This document shows, one piece after another, positions 19,301 to 28,835 of a stretch of DNA of 64,000 nucleotides. The position numbers and the translations under genes are program-made. The notes under the pieces were generated by a model that made no database searches, was not told the DNA's origin, and saw only the letters and a program-made list of their open reading frames with translations. Numbering within the stretch: the first letter of the stretch is position 1; each line of letters starts with the position of its first letter. This DNA is from Symbiodinium natans (Eukaryota; Sar; Dinophyceae; Suessiales; Symbiodiniaceae): positions 406,001 through 470,000 of the forward strand of contig CAJNDS010002080.1 of NCBI GenBank assembly GCA_905221605.1. The letters run 5' to 3'.

Positions 19301-21764
19301 TCTAACCCCCTTACAAGCCCCAAGCCCCTGTAAACCCTTCCACGACCGAACTTCTGATCTCAACGGTCTCTGTTCCCACAAGAGTCAACCATGGGAGCAG
19401 GGTCGCAACGACACTTGACACTTGAGCGTTCTGCAGGGCTTCTAAAACATATGTACTTCGGGTCCAGGGCCCAGGAATTTCGGGTCGTGAGTTGAATCAC
19501 CTAAAATATAAGCAGCCCTTAAACCCCCAAACCCTACAACCAAACCCCCCACCCCCTAGAATATGTTTAGGGTTTAGGGTTTAGGGTTTAGGGTTTAGGG
19601 TTTAGGGTTTAGGGTTTAGGGTTTAGGGTTTAGGGTTTAGGGTTTAGGGTTTAGGGTTTAGGGTTTAGGGTTTAGGGTTTAGGGTTTAGGGTTTAGGGTT
19701 TAGGGTTTAGGGTTTAGGGTTTAGGGGTTCTATGGCACTCTCGGCGTAGAGGGCTTGGAGTGCAGGATTTCGCGTGGAGCAGACCCCTGAAGCAAAGGAA
19801 TGCAGCTAAGACTCAGCGAAAATGTACCTTCCCTAAACCCTAAACCCTAAACCCTAAACCCTAAACCCTACACCCTAAACCCTAAACCGCAAGAAACGCA
19901 ACGAAAGAAGCACCAGAAAGAATGAAACAACCCACTGCCCTAAACATTAAACATTCCCTTAAGTTCCCTCAGTTTAAAACAACAAACTACCCGGAAAGCT
20001 TAAACCCTTTAAACCCTAAACCCCCAACCCTGAACCCCTAAACCCTGAACCCTAAACCCTAAACCCTAAAGCCTGAACCCTGAACCCTGAACCCTAAACC
20101 CTACACCCTAAACCCTGAACCCTGAACCCTAAACCCTAAACCCTAAACCCTAAACCCGAAACCCTAAACCCCAAACCCTGAACAAAGGACAGCCGTCAAA
20201 AGCGAGGCGGACCCTGCCTGCACTGACCGCCCCGAGGCATCCTGTTGCCAGGGTTCAGGGTTTCGGGTTTAGGGTTTCGGGTTTAGGGTTTAGGGTTTCG
20301 GGTTTAGGGTTTGGGGTTTCGGGTTTAGGCTTCAGGGTTCAGGGTTTCGGGTCCGCTCGGCTGTTGGGGTTTAGGGTTTAGGGTTTGAGGCTGTCGGGTC
20401 CGCTCGGCTTTTGGGGTTTAGGGTTTAGGGTTGACGGTCAATTAAGAGGTTAGGGTTGAGGGTTCAGGGTTTAGGGTCTAAGCCCTAAACACTCGTCCCC
20501 AAACCCTAGCCCCCTGACCACAAGCCCAGAAGCCCCAAACCCCTACTCCCAAACGCGGAAGTCCTTGCAAACATGGTTTCCTGTAGAGATCCCCAATGAA
20601 CACCGCGCAACGAGGGGGTCGCGGCAGGGTCCTTGCAATCGCCTTTTTCTGCAAGGAACAGCGGCCCCCAACAAGCCATGAAACAGCTCATTCAGAGATG
20701 CCTTTAGCACTCAGTAAATGCCCTAAGCCACCAAACTCCTACACCCCGAAACGCGAAACCCCCCCAAAGCCCTCAAAACCCCCAGAGCCCCTTGAGGGCC
20801 CGAAACCCCTAAACCCCAACCCCCTTAACCCTTGCCAACGATGGCTTCGTCCGCCAAGAAACTCCATGACTCTCGGAGGGATTGCACAAAGCCGGATGTG
20901 TATGCTTCGTGAAGCACAAGTGCTTGCTGTAACTTGCCATCGCTGTCACGAAATCCAAAGTGTTGCCCCGAGAATCCTTCAGATTGTCGAAGCGATGCGA
21001 GTAGTGCATTGCCACGGCGGCCAGCTCCGCCACGAGCGCAAGCAACAGCAGCCGCTGGGGAGTGAAGCAGGTTTGTAGTAGCTTGGCTGCCCACTTGGCT
21101 CTCTTGGCGTCTTCAGTCGAGACAGCCTCTGTGCACAGCAATCTGGATATTGGGTCGATGTTGGTTAACACCGTTTCGGCTACCTCGGCGATGGTGTCGA
21201 ACCGCTGGGCGGCGAAGGAGAAGTTGGCAACGAGGCCATCTAGGCTTTGCAACCCGGCTTTGAGCTTGGGGCTGTTTGTGATGGACCTTGCAAAGGCCGC
21301 CGTGCCCATTGGCTTGTCAGGTTGAGTGTTCTGTGGGGTTAGAAGGGAGGTTAGGTTGAGGGTTCTGAGGGCTTTACAAGGACCCGAACCCTGAACCCTA
21401 AACCCTAAACCCGAACCCTAAACCCTAAACCCTAAACCCTACACCCTAAACCCGAAACCCTATCAGGGGTTCAAGGGGGGCTTAGGGTTGTGAGGGTTTA
21501 GGTAGTCATCCTACCGGAGGCGCCGGCGGCCCACAAAAGAAGAGGTCTGGTTCAAGGGGGAGGGTTTAGGGTTTCGGGTTTCGGGTTTCGGGTTTAGGGT
21601 TTAGAGTTGAGGGGCTTGAGGGTTTAGGGCTTAGGATTCAGGGTTTAACGCTTAACCCGAAACCCTAAATCCCACAAACCCATCCAGTCCCCCCGAAACC
21701 CGAGCATCCAACAAACCCATCCAGAATCTTGCAGGGCGTGATGGTCTGCTACGATCTCCCCATT
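16335..21764 (-). CDS. Gene C, unknown multi-exon protein with C-terminal membrane segment
   Basis: Exons joined in consistent phase: 21764-21738 (weak), 21330-20830, 20241-20194, 19786-19737, 19430-19326, 19056-19002, 18355-18270, 17958-17908, 17579-17340, 17243-17178, 17026-17007, 16906-16837 and 16406-16335. Donors are GC or GT, acceptors mostly CAG. Protein features in order: a helical region (KLKAGLQSLDGLVANFSF), a segment with NAQVSSVVATLLPWLTLV, LGFIAITNELARPLISSAYM, a coiled-coil-like part (NVLGQLKNANKKLLQAKENG), a basic stretch (SRATRRKNNERQ), one membrane helix (YVIGGGAFGLTLAAACW), a Pro run and the end DLLDLMDNA. The tail resembles an acidic dileucine or clathrin-box type motif; that is inference. 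I do not recognise the family. The gene probably begins above 21764. Two defects are described separately: TAG at 17465-17463 and a frame break inside 20830-21330. Confidence 0.7.
17340..17579 (-). pseudogene. Gene C exon with in-frame TAG
   Basis: 80 codons between an AG acceptor and TGG|GCCGAA. The frame is protein-like on both sides of one TAG at 17465-17463: NGQLDLMDK before it, TRESLENKARFLSGYDSLAL after it. Phase agrees with the exons on both sides. It may be a disabling mutation, a base error, RNA editing or readthrough; the sequence alone cannot decide. The context AAG-TAG-ACC is one substitution from CAG, AAG, TTG or TGG. Confidence 0.65.
17590..17765. repeat. GA-rich and TA-rich low-complexity segment
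   Basis: A (GAGAGA/GAAGAG) stretch passes into (TATA)n over 170 nt, in the gene C intron just upstream of the exon with the in-frame TAG. Confidence 0.9.
18365..18455. repeat. CCCTAAA array
   Basis: About 12 perfect CCCTAAA units immediately upstream (transcript sense) of the exon 18355-18270, i.e. at the 3' end of that intron. A matching TTTAGGG array (18653-18690) sits nearer the intron's other end. Confidence 0.95.
19190..19290. repeat. Dispersed unique-sequence repeat
   Basis: CTCGCCCGGTCTAC ... CCCAGCCCCAGAGTGTCCCT resembles 43674-43745 (CTCGCCCGGCCTGC ... CCCAACCCCAGAGTGTCCTT). Two copies of a non-telomeric intronic sequence 24 kb apart. Confidence 0.5.
19566..19724. repeat. Long TTTAGGG array
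   Basis: About 22 perfect copies directly downstream (transcript sense) of the gene C exon ending at 19737, starting 13 nt beyond its donor. It is the 5' arm of that intron. Confidence 0.97.
20830..21330 (-). CDS. Long gene C exon with a frame break
   Basis: A CCACAG acceptor starts NTQPDKPMGTAAFARSITNS. This frame is convincingly coding to RFDNLK (about 20975). The frame that connects correctly with the next exon begins nearby and reads LQQALVLHEAYTSGFVQSLR, then SWSFLADEAIVGK before AAGG|GTTAAGG. Joining them needs a one-base indel or a 44-nt GA-AG intron (AAG|GATTCT ... GGCAAG|TTA), which would restore phase exactly. Mostly helical, no domain recognised. Confidence 0.65.
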
Positions 21765-21817
21765 CTGGAGTTGAAACCATAAACCCTAAACCTAATCCCT
21801 GAACGCTGAACCCTATA

Positions 21818-22090
21818 AACCCCACAAACCCCATAAACCCTATAAACCCTATAAACCCCATAAACCCCATAAACCCTATAAACCCCGTAAACCCCATAAA
21901 CCCTACAAACCCCATAAACCCTATAAACCCCGTAAACCCCATAAACCCTATAAACCCCATAAACCCTATAAACCCTATAAACCCCATAAACCGCATAAAC
22001 CCTAGAAACCCCATAAACCCCATAAACCCCATAAACCCCATAAACCCTATAAACCCTATAAACCCTGTAAGCCCTATAAACCCTAAACCC
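21818..22090. repeat. TTTATAGGG-type array (CCCTATAAA / CCCCATAAA)
   Basis: About 30 nonamer units CCCTATAAA and CCCCATAAA on the plus strand. This locus-specific variant of the telomere-like motif continues with CCCTCTAAA at 22375-22465. Gives long meaningless frames rich in GFMGF or VYRVY. Confidence 0.95.
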
Positions 22091-22096
22091 CAAAAC

Positions 22097-22169
22097 CGCA
22101 TGATGTTCGTGAGATCTTGTCGGCACGCACGCATCCCAGCTTCATCAAAGCCTGGACCGCGCGTTCCCC
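22097..22169 (-). CDS. Coding island with telomere-type acceptor
   Basis: Reads ERAVQALMKLGCVRADKISR after TTTAG|GGG, so the last telomere-like unit supplies the AG. Possible upstream exon of gene C. Donor undecided (CGT|GCCGAC or a later site). Confidence 0.6.
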
Positions 22170-22234
22170 CTAAACCCTATAAACCCTAAACCCTCAACCC
22201 CCTCAACCCCATGAACCCCATAAACCCCATCAAC

Positions 22235-22285
22235 CCTTTGCATACCAAATTCGGGCGGTTTGTTTCGTTGTCAGGGCACCAGACC
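22235..22285 (-). CDS. Coding island with telomere-type acceptor and donor
   Basis: TTTAG|G starts VWCPDNETNRPNLVCKG, and the exit is AAAGG|GTTGATGGGG, a near-telomere heptamer. Two cysteines, family unknown. Confidence 0.6.
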
Positions 22286-22374
22286 CTAAACCCTATAAAC
22301 CCTCTAAACACCCTACAAACCCTATAAACCCTATAAACCCTATAAACCCTATAAAATTCAGAAACCCTATAAAC

Positions 22375-22468
22375 CCTCTAAACCCTCTAAACCCTCTAAA
22401 CCCTCTAAACCCTCTAAACCCTCTAAACCCTCTAAAGCCTCTAAACCCTCTAAACCCTCTAAACCCTA
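22375..22468. repeat. CCCTCTAAA nonamer array
   Basis: Ten copies of CCCTCTAAA, one base different from the neighbouring CCCTATAAA array, immediately next to the exon 22474-22549. Confidence 0.95.
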
Positions 22469-22473
22469 AACCC

Positions 22474-22549
22474 GCGGTCTCTTCTGCAGGGCCTTGGAGA
22501 AGATATCGGCGCCGAACAAATTCTCCAACTTGAAAGTGTCTGTCACCTT
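22474..22549 (-). CDS. Coding island with telomere donor
   Basis: Reads KVTDTFKLENLFGADIFSKA and on to LQKRPR, where the frame meets GCG|GGTTTAGGG. The plus strand is also open (EDIGAEQILQLE), but minus is consistent with neighbours. The upstream border is a poly-C run. Confidence 0.55.
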
Positions 22550-22899
22550 GGGGGGGGGGGGGGGGGGTGGGGGGGGAGGAGTTTAGGTTTCAGGGTTTTA
22601 AGGGGGTTTAGGGGGTTTAGGGGGTTTAGTGCTTAGGGTTTAGTGCTTAGGGTTTAGTGGGTTGGGAAGTCACCTTGACGGGAGGGAGGGGAGGAGTTCG
22701 GGTTTTAGGGTTTAGGGGGATTTGGGATTAGGGTTTAGGGATCAGTGGGTTGGGAAGGTTTGGGGCGGAGGGAGGGGAGGAGTTTAGGTTTTAGGGTTTA
22801 GGGGTTTAGGGTTTAGGGTTGAGGATTCGGGTTGAGGGTTTAGGGGGCTGAGGGCTTAGGGTTTTAGTGGTTTAGGACTTCGGGAGCTTTGGTGTTCAG

Positions 22900-22935
22900 T
22901 GTTCATCAGACACGATGGGTTTCGGGTTGACGGTG
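22900..22935 (-). CDS. Coding island (short)
   Basis: A CACCAG acceptor, then TVNPKPIVSDEH and a TGA. Too short to place. Confidence 0.35.
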
Positions 22936-23017
22936 CTGGTGAGGGAGGGGCGGGGGGGAGCCCTAAACCCTAAACCCTAAACCCTAAACCCTAAACCCCA
23001 AACCCTAAACCCTAAAC

Positions 23018-23074
23018 ATGGATCTGAGGGTAGCTTGAGTCTTGCGGGACCGTAGCATTCGTCGCGCCCCAAAC
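23018..23074 (-). CDS. Coding island with telomere donor, 19 codons
   Basis: Between TTAGCAG and CAT|GTTTAGGG the frame reads VWGATNATVPQDSSYPQIH, phase 0 on both sides. The donor GT is the start of the first repeat unit. Confidence 0.65.
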
Positions 23075-23439
23075 CTGCTAATTACAAGCCTCACAAACCC
23101 CCAACGCGTTCACACGTGCTGGGAACCAGGACCTTAAACCCTAAACCCTAGACCCTAAAAGAAAAGCCACAGGTTCCAATCCCTCAAGCCCCCCAAACCA
23201 GAAACCTCTAATGTCACAACACTCCCCAGCCCCTAAAACCCTACAACCCCAAACTCTAAACCCTAAGACATTTCTCCTAGCACACGCCACAGCCTCGAGT
23301 AACCTAAGCCCAAAACAACTTCAAAATCCTCAGTAAGAGCATTGGAACGCCGCCTGAAACTCTTGAGGAAGCCCGAAGCAAGCTCAAAGGAAACTTTCAG
23401 CAAGCCTACAGGAACTCTAGAAAGAACCCTAAAGATCTA

Positions 23440-23830
23440 AGGAACGTTACTTGGTCCATCAGTATGGGCCCTTAAAAGGGGACCCCTTATCTGCCCCTTA
23501 TGTAGCCCCTACAACCCAAGGACCCACGCATCGAAACCCTTTAAAGAAGGTAAGGGACCATAGTAAGGGCCCACGTAACTACCTAAGAAAAGAAAACCTA
23601 CTCAACCCTGGCTGTAATCCGAAAAATAACTCTGAGGAAGCCCTTACCCCCTGAAGGAACCGGCAACCCTGACAAAAGGAGTTCTCTAAACCAGCTTCCT
23701 CTTTTGAGTCCCTTTCTAGTACGGCACTGTATAAAAAGGACCCTAAACCAAGCAGAACAATATCCTAATTTAGAGAACCGACCCAAAAAACAACTAAAGA
23801 ACCACTAAACACACCCGGAGAGCCTCAAGG
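23440..23830. other. Unique intron sequence with dispersed motif
   Basis: Holds GTATGGGCCCTTAAAAGGGGACCCCTTA and AAAGAAGGTAAGGGACCATAGTAAGGGCC, the latter shared with 10915-10960. No coding island found. Confidence 0.4.
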
Positions 23831-24279
23831 GCTTCAGTTGGGGTGTTGAGCTGGGTTTCAGGTTAGGGTTTAGGGATTCTTAGTGTCGGCTATTAGGGTT
23901 GAGGGCTTAGGGGTTGAGGGTTTAAGGTTCGGGGTTTAGCGGGCTTAGGGTTTGGTCTTAGGGGTTGAGGGCTGTAGGGTTTGGGGTTCAGGGTTTGGGG
24001 GTCAGGGTTTGGGGTTCAGGGTTTGGTTTTTTTTTTGAGTTATGGCTTAGGGTCCTGAATAGAAGAGGGTTGAAGGCGTGGGGCTGCAGGGTTTTTGAGT
24101 ACCCAGATCTTCCAAAACCCTTTAATTAGGGAATGTACCCGAATTCATAACAAGGATCATTAGCATAAATTAGGGTATATAAACCCTGAACCCTAAACCC
24201 TAAACCCTAAACCCTAAACCCTACACCTCAAACCCATATTCCTTAACTAAGGGGTTTTGGAAGATCTGGGTGGCAATGC

Positions 24280-24350
24280 ATCTGCTTGGGCCAGAGCTGA
24301 CTGACCCCCACCGATCAAGGATGCCAGCATGTTCAGCCTGGTCGCTGGCT
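24280..24350 (-). CDS. Coding island (two open frames)
   Basis: One frame gives LNMLASLIGGGQSALAQADA, the other AEHAGILDRWGSVSSGPS. Island lies between CCCTAAA-type and TTTAGGG-type arrays like the others. Confidence 0.45.
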
Positions 24351-24755
24351 TTAGGGTTTAGGGTTTAGGGTTTAGGGTTTAGGGTGTAGGGTTTAGGGTT
24401 TAGGGTTTAGGGCTAGGGTTTAGGGTTTAAGGCCCCTCCGAAGTTAAAAAGGGCTTAGGGAGTATGGGACGTTTGTGTTTAGGGTTTGGGGATTGAGGTT
24501 TAGGGTTTGGGGATTGCGGTAGCCAAAGGATTTAGTGTAGGTAACCCTAATAGCCCTAAGCCCTAAACCCTGCACCCGAATAGCCCTAAACCCTAAACCC
24601 TGTAGGGTAGCTTTGGGCAGTGTTGTATACAAATTTTGGGTTTGGGGGTCAGGGGATGAAGGCCCGACTGAAGGTCCAAAGAAACCTCCTCCATCGGAGG
24701 ATTCGGCTGGTGTAAACGTGCCAGAGAGGAATCCCCGACCACGAGGAAGCGTCGC

Positions 24756-24909
24756 CTCTCTTCCGAATGGAGCGAGATGCGCTGGAGAGCTGGGGTGAAC
24801 AGCTTTTCCAAAAGGTTTGAGGTTTCCGCGAAGTATTGGAAATCCGATGCGCCCACACTCAGGCTTGCGATCCTTCTGCAGATATCGTAGTGCTTGCTCG
24901 AGTCGATGG
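24756..24909 (-). CDS. Coding island of about 51 codons
   Basis: A GGCGGAG acceptor, then AIDSSKHYDICRRIASLSVG, GASDFQYFAETSNLLEKLF and HSEER, with donor GAGAG|GCGACG. A strong coding island, amphipathic helices likely. Unrecognised. Confidence 0.72.
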
Positions 24910-25077
24910 CTCCGCCGGCCGTGGGGTTTAGGGTTTTTAGGGTTTAGGGTTTTTAGGGTTTTTAGGATGTGTAGGGTTTTAGGGTTTTAGGGTTTTAGGG
25001 TTTTAGGGTTTTTAAGGTTTATAGGGTTTAGGGTTTTTAGGGTGTAGGGGTCTAGGGTTTTGGTGTAAAGCCTCAGC

Positions 25078-25119
25078 CTTAATGACAAGGTGCAACCCCC
25101 GATCGAAGGCGGTGGAGCC
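25078..25119 (-). CDS. Coding island of 14 codons
   Basis: GSTAFDRGLHLVIK sits exactly between a TATTAG acceptor and an AAG|GCTGAG donor, phase 0. It precedes the island at 24756-24909 in the transcript. Confidence 0.68.
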
Positions 25120-25219
25120 CTAATACTAAATCCTGAGCCCTAAACCCTAAACCCTAAACCCCAAACCCTAAACCCTAAGCCCTGCAATTCAGAAATCATC
25201 ACCTACGCCTACCCAAAAC

Positions 25220-25275
25220 CTAAGGTACATGTCCTTGCTTACAGGTCTAAAGGTCACGCTGTCATGCCAGGCAGC
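25220..25275 (-). CDS. Coding island next to a family B element
   Basis: After AAG, the frame reads AAWHDSVTFRPVSKDMYLR and exits at AG|GTTTTGGG. The open frame continues upstream almost to the inverted-repeat element at 25289. Confidence 0.65.
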
Positions 25276-25288
25276 ACTTTCATCAGGT

Positions 25289-25351
25289 CCCAGAATGGGC
25301 GATTATACCCTATAATCCCTTAAACGGCCCTTCATAGGGTTCATTCTGGGG
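25289..25351. mobile_element. MITE-like element, family B, short copy
   Basis: CCCAGAATGGGCGATTATA and TCATTCTGGGGATTATA form inverted and direct sub-repeats. A half copy lies at 25603-25632 (GGGCCATTCCCAATAGTCCATCCCAG). Confidence 0.6.
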
Positions 25352-25496
25352 ATTATATGGGGAGCTTGCATGTATTATTGGGCTTGGGGCTTCGGATTCG
25401 CAGGCTGGGGTGCACGCCAACCCTGAACCCTAAACCCTAAACCCGAAACCCTAAACCCCAAACCCGAAACCCCAAACCCTAAACCAGTACATACTT

Positions 25497-25543
25497 ATGA
25501 TTGCAGGCCCGGGCTGTCTTGATATGGTAGTTGTTCAAAATAC
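25497..25543 (-). CDS. Coding island
   Basis: A GGGCAG acceptor, then YFEQLPYQDSPGLQS, a TAA and GTATGT. The exit may be upstream of the TAA or the codon may be a real stop. Confidence 0.5.
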
Positions 25544-25959
25544 CTGCCCGAAATCTGACCATAAAGGGAGGTTGCGCGTTGAGTAACGAAGCCCCTTTTG
25601 AAGGGCCATTCCCAATAGTCCATCCCAGAAATGCAGGTCGACTTCAGCCATCGGAGTCTTCTTGCATCTTGAACCCATAGAGCCGGATACCACTGAATTA
25701 AGCAATAGAGCCTTAACTCATAATACCTAGGGCTTAGGGTTACCCTAAACCCTAAACCCTAAACCCTAAACCCTAAACCCTAAACCCCAAACCCTAAATC
25801 CTAAACCCCAAACCCCAAACCCTAAACCCAAAACCATAAACCCTACACCCTACACCTTAAATCCTAATTAACCCCCCCAAAAAAACATGGGGTTTGGGGT
25901 TTAGGTTTTGGGTTTAGGGATTAGGGAAAAAAGAAGAATCATCTGGGGCCATGGCTCAC

Positions 25960-26044
25960 CCACGGCTGCCGCCTTGCGGGCCTCCGCAGCTCAGAGAGAA
26001 GCAAAATGACTGAAACCCCGTCCAAGCCTTCGTCGTTAGAGGGC
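25960..26044 (-). CDS. Coding island of about 27 codons
   Basis: NDEGLDGVSVILLLSELRRP continues to RRQPW before GTGAGC. Hydrophobic VSVILLL core. Unrecognised. Confidence 0.65.
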
Positions 26045-26578
26045 TCTTGAGGGAGGGAGGTTCAAGGGGGGTTTAGGGTTTAGGGTTTAGGGTTTAGGGT
26101 TTGGGGATTAGGGTTTAGGCCTTCAGGGGGTGTAACTGAACCCTGAGCCCTAAAACCCTAAAACCCCAAATCCCAAAACTCCAAAATTCTAAAACCCTGA
26201 AACCCAGAAGCCCAAACCCTAAAAACCCTAACAAAACCCGAAAACCCTGGAGCCCTAAGCCCCTAAACGGCTAAAACCCCAAAATCCAAAACCCTAAAAC
26301 CCTAAGCCCCGTAATAATCCATCCACCGCACCCCCCCCCCCAAATATAAACCCCAAAGAGTAGGATCCCCTTATTATGCATGGGCCCTATTCAGGTACCC
26401 CAAATGTCGGAAACCCCCACGAGTGTTTTGACCCTAGACCCTAAACCCTGAACCCCAAGACCTAAACCCTAAAACCCAAACCCCAAACCCTAACCCTAAA
26501 CCCTAAACCCCAAACCCCAAACCCTAAACCCCAAACCCTATCCCTAAACCCTAAACCCTAACCCTAAACCCCAAACAC

Positions 26579-26647
26579 CTCTTTAAAATGCACAAGCGCG
26601 AAGCCGGTCACCTCATCCTCGGGGTTCGGAGCCGGCGGTGGCGGGGC
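26579..26647 (-). CDS. Coding island of 23 codons
   Basis: CTCCAG acceptor, APPPPAPNPEDEVTGFALVH then FKE, GAG|GTGTTTGGGG donor, phase 0 both ends. Pro-rich linker followed by a structured start. Confidence 0.68.
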
Positions 26648-26924
26648 CTGGAGCCATGAAAGGCAGGCCCGAAACCCTAAACCCTAAACCCTAAACCCTA
26701 AGCCCTAAACCCTAAACCCTACGCCCTAAACCTTAAACCCTAAACCCAAACCCTGAAACCCTTAACCCGAAGCCCTAAACCCTAAACCCTCGAGCCTAAA
26801 TCCCTAAACCGTAACCCTAAACCCTAAACTACCCCAAGCCCTAAACCCTAAACCCTAAACCCTAAACCCTAAACCCTAAACCCTAAACCCTAAACCCTAA
26901 ACTACCCCAAGCCCTAAACCCGAT

Positions 26925-26985
26925 GCTGCCACTGGGGAAGCGGCAGGGGGCGCCGGAGCATGGCTAGCCTCGCACAAGTGGGGGG
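26925..26985 (-). CDS. Coding island, Ala/Pro-rich
   Basis: EASHAPAPPAASPVAAS runs into TCG|GGTTTAGGG. Low complexity; the plus strand is also open, so strand is taken from the neighbours. Confidence 0.4.
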
Positions 26986-27018
26986 AGGCTGGATGGGGTT
27001 GATGGGGTTCAAGGGGTT

Positions 27019-27235
27019 GGGTTTAGGGTTTAGGGTTTAGGGTTTAGGGTTTAGGGTTTAGGGTTTAGGGTTTAGGGTTTAGGGTTTAGGGTTTAGGGTT
27101 TAGGGTTTAGGGTTTAGGGTTTAGGGTTTAGGGTTTAGGGTTTAGGGTTTAGGGTTTAGGGGGTTTAGGGGTTTAGGGTTTTTAGGTTTAGGGTTTAGGG
27201 TTTAGGGTTTAGGGTTTAGGGTTTAGGGTTAGTGG
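27019..27235. repeat. Long TTTAGGG array
   Basis: About 30 units with a few TTTAGGGG and TTTTTAGG variants, followed by TTTGGGG-type sequence and a poly-G run at 27370-27386. Confidence 0.96.
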
Positions 27236-27430
27236 TTAGGGGTTTGGGGTTTGGGGGGTTTAGGGTTTAGGGGTGTAGGGTTTAGGGTTTAGGGTTTAGG
27301 GTTAGGGTTTAGGGTTGGGGTTGGGGTTTGGGGTTTAAGGTTTGGGGTTTACGGGGGTTAGTGGCTTGGGGGGGGGGGGGGGGGGGTTATAGGGATTATA
27401 GGGTTTGTAGGATTTACAGGGTTTATAGGC

Positions 27431-27454
27431 CTTTAGTAGCTTCAACCTCTCAGC
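27431..27454 (-). CDS. 24-nt micro-exon candidate
   Basis: AERLKLLK is framed exactly by AGCAG and AAG|GCCTAT, phase 0. The borders are of the gene A type, which makes this short island credible. Confidence 0.5.
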
Positions 27455-27564
27455 CTGCTGGTTCACACCCGCAGTCTAGGTTTCGGGTTTAGGTGCTTTT
27501 GAGTCTTAGGGTCGAGGTTTAGAGGGTTTTAAGGGTTTAGGGTTGACGGGTTCAGGAGACCATC

Positions 27565-27640
27565 GGCTCTGATTCAGCTGAAATGTTGAGGTTTGTTTGG
27601 GAGCGGTGTCCGACACGGGCCTCTCTAAAGCAGCTGGCTT
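27565..27640 (-). CDS. Coding island, strand uncertain
   Basis: Minus frame: PAALERPVSDTAPKQTSTFQ. Plus frame: ETIGSDSAEMLRFVWERCPT. Both are protein-like; minus preferred by context only. Confidence 0.35.
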
Positions 27641-27795
27641 TTTTTGAACCCTAAACGGTAAAAACCCTAAAGCCCGAAAGCCCTAAACCCTTAAACCCTA
27701 ACCGCCCCCCCCCCCCCCCCCTCCCAAACGGAAAAAAACAAAAAAAACGCCACAGGCAGCGAAGGCGGTGATTTCTTAGTTTTCTGCAGTCAATT

Positions 27796-27859
27796 ACATA
27801 ATTAGCTTCTTCGCTAGGGATCTCCAGTGTTCTTCTCGCACGGGACGTCCGATGACATC
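27796..27859 (-). CDS. Coding island
   Basis: Reads DVIGRPVREEHWRSLAKKLI after a GCAAG acceptor. A good amphipathic helix. The exit is not clear because the frame meets TAA soon after. Confidence 0.6.
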
Positions 27860-28071
27860 TTGCATAAAACCCTAAAAACCCCAAACCCCTACACCCTAAA
27901 GGGCGGGCAGTATAGAGGGGGATAGTAGCCCTAAACCCTAAACCCTAAACCCTAAACCCTAAACCCTAAACCCTACACCCTAAACCCTAAACCCTAAACC
28001 CTAAACAGGAAAGTAGTAGGGTAGTAGGGGAACTCGGCCTACAAACCCGAAGAGGCTCCAGCCGCAACCCT

Positions 28072-28162
28072 AAACCCTAAACCCTAAACCCTAAACCCTA
28101 AACCCTAAACCCTAAACCCTAAACCCTAAACCCTAAACCCTAAACCCTAAACCCTAAACCCA
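28072..28162. repeat. CCCTAAA array
   Basis: About 13 perfect units, separated by a 65-nt island from a TTTAGGG array at 28234-28320. The island holds GGCACCGCAG and GAG|GTGGGTTTAGGG sites on the minus strand and may be a very short exon. Confidence 0.95.
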
Positions 28163-28395
28163 CCTCAGGTGCTCCCTGCGGTGCCGGAGCCCCTGGAACG
28201 GACGAGGTCCGCTGGCGGTCCTTCCGGTTTACGGTTTAGGGTTTAGGGTTTAGGGTTTAGGGTTTAGGGTTTAGGGTTCAGGGTTTAGGGTTTAGGGTTT
28301 AGGGTTTAGGGTTTAGGGTTTGGGGCTTAGGGCTAGGGCTTAGGGTTTCGGGTTTAGGGATTATATAGGGTTTAGGGATTAGGATTGGGTATCAT

Positions 28396-28500
28396 GCAAG
28401 CGGGGCATCCACCTCTAACAGCTTGGAACTGTACCAGTCAGGCCTCTTTTCCTCCTCTTCCAGTATGGGCTCTCCTACACTCTGAACATGCTCAAACTCG
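28396..28500 (-). CDS. Coding island, acidic
   Basis: EHVQSVGEPILEEEEKRPDW continues to YSSKLLE before GAG|GTGGAT. A strong island with clear coding character. Confidence 0.68.
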
Positions 28501-28576
28501 AACCCTAAACCTCGGAAACCATAAACCCTTGTTTGGGGTGTAAGTGGGGGGGGGGGGGGAACCCTAAACCCTAAAC

Positions 28577-28635
28577 CAGGTTTCCTCGTATTGTTCCGGG
28601 CTGTGGGGCCTTTTGGGACACCCAACTTGAACTCC
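28577..28635 (-). CDS. Coding island with telomere donor
   Basis: GCAG acceptor, REFKLGVPKGPTARNNTRKP, then CCTG|GTTTAGGG. Directly precedes the acidic island in the transcript. Confidence 0.65.
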
Positions 28636-28659
28636 CTGCTAGGGTTCTAGGGTTTAGGG

Positions 28660-28699
28660 TTGAAATTCCATCACGACAGTACCGTCATCTTCGGATCTC
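28660..28699 (-). CDS. Coding island
   Basis: GCAAG acceptor then RSEDDGTVVMEFQ. Enclosed by two TTTAGGG-type arrays rather than an inverted pair. Confidence 0.55.
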
Positions 28700-28835
28700 T
28701 TGCGGTTCAGGGTTTAGGGTTTAGGGTTTAGGGTTTAGGGTTTAGGGTTTAAGGTTTAGGGTTTAGGGTTTAGGGTTTAGGGTTTAGGGCCCGAGGAACC
28801 CAAGACCCGAGCTCCGAAACCCTGCCCTCGTTAAC

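Noticed and set aside
21652-22134. 160-codon GFMGF protein
   Set aside because: Translation of the TTTATAGGG nonamer array.
25640-25720. tRNA-like segment (TTAATTCAGTGGTA ... GGGTTCAAGAT on minus)
   Set aside because: A-box and B-box-like words are too close together and no cloverleaf stems form.
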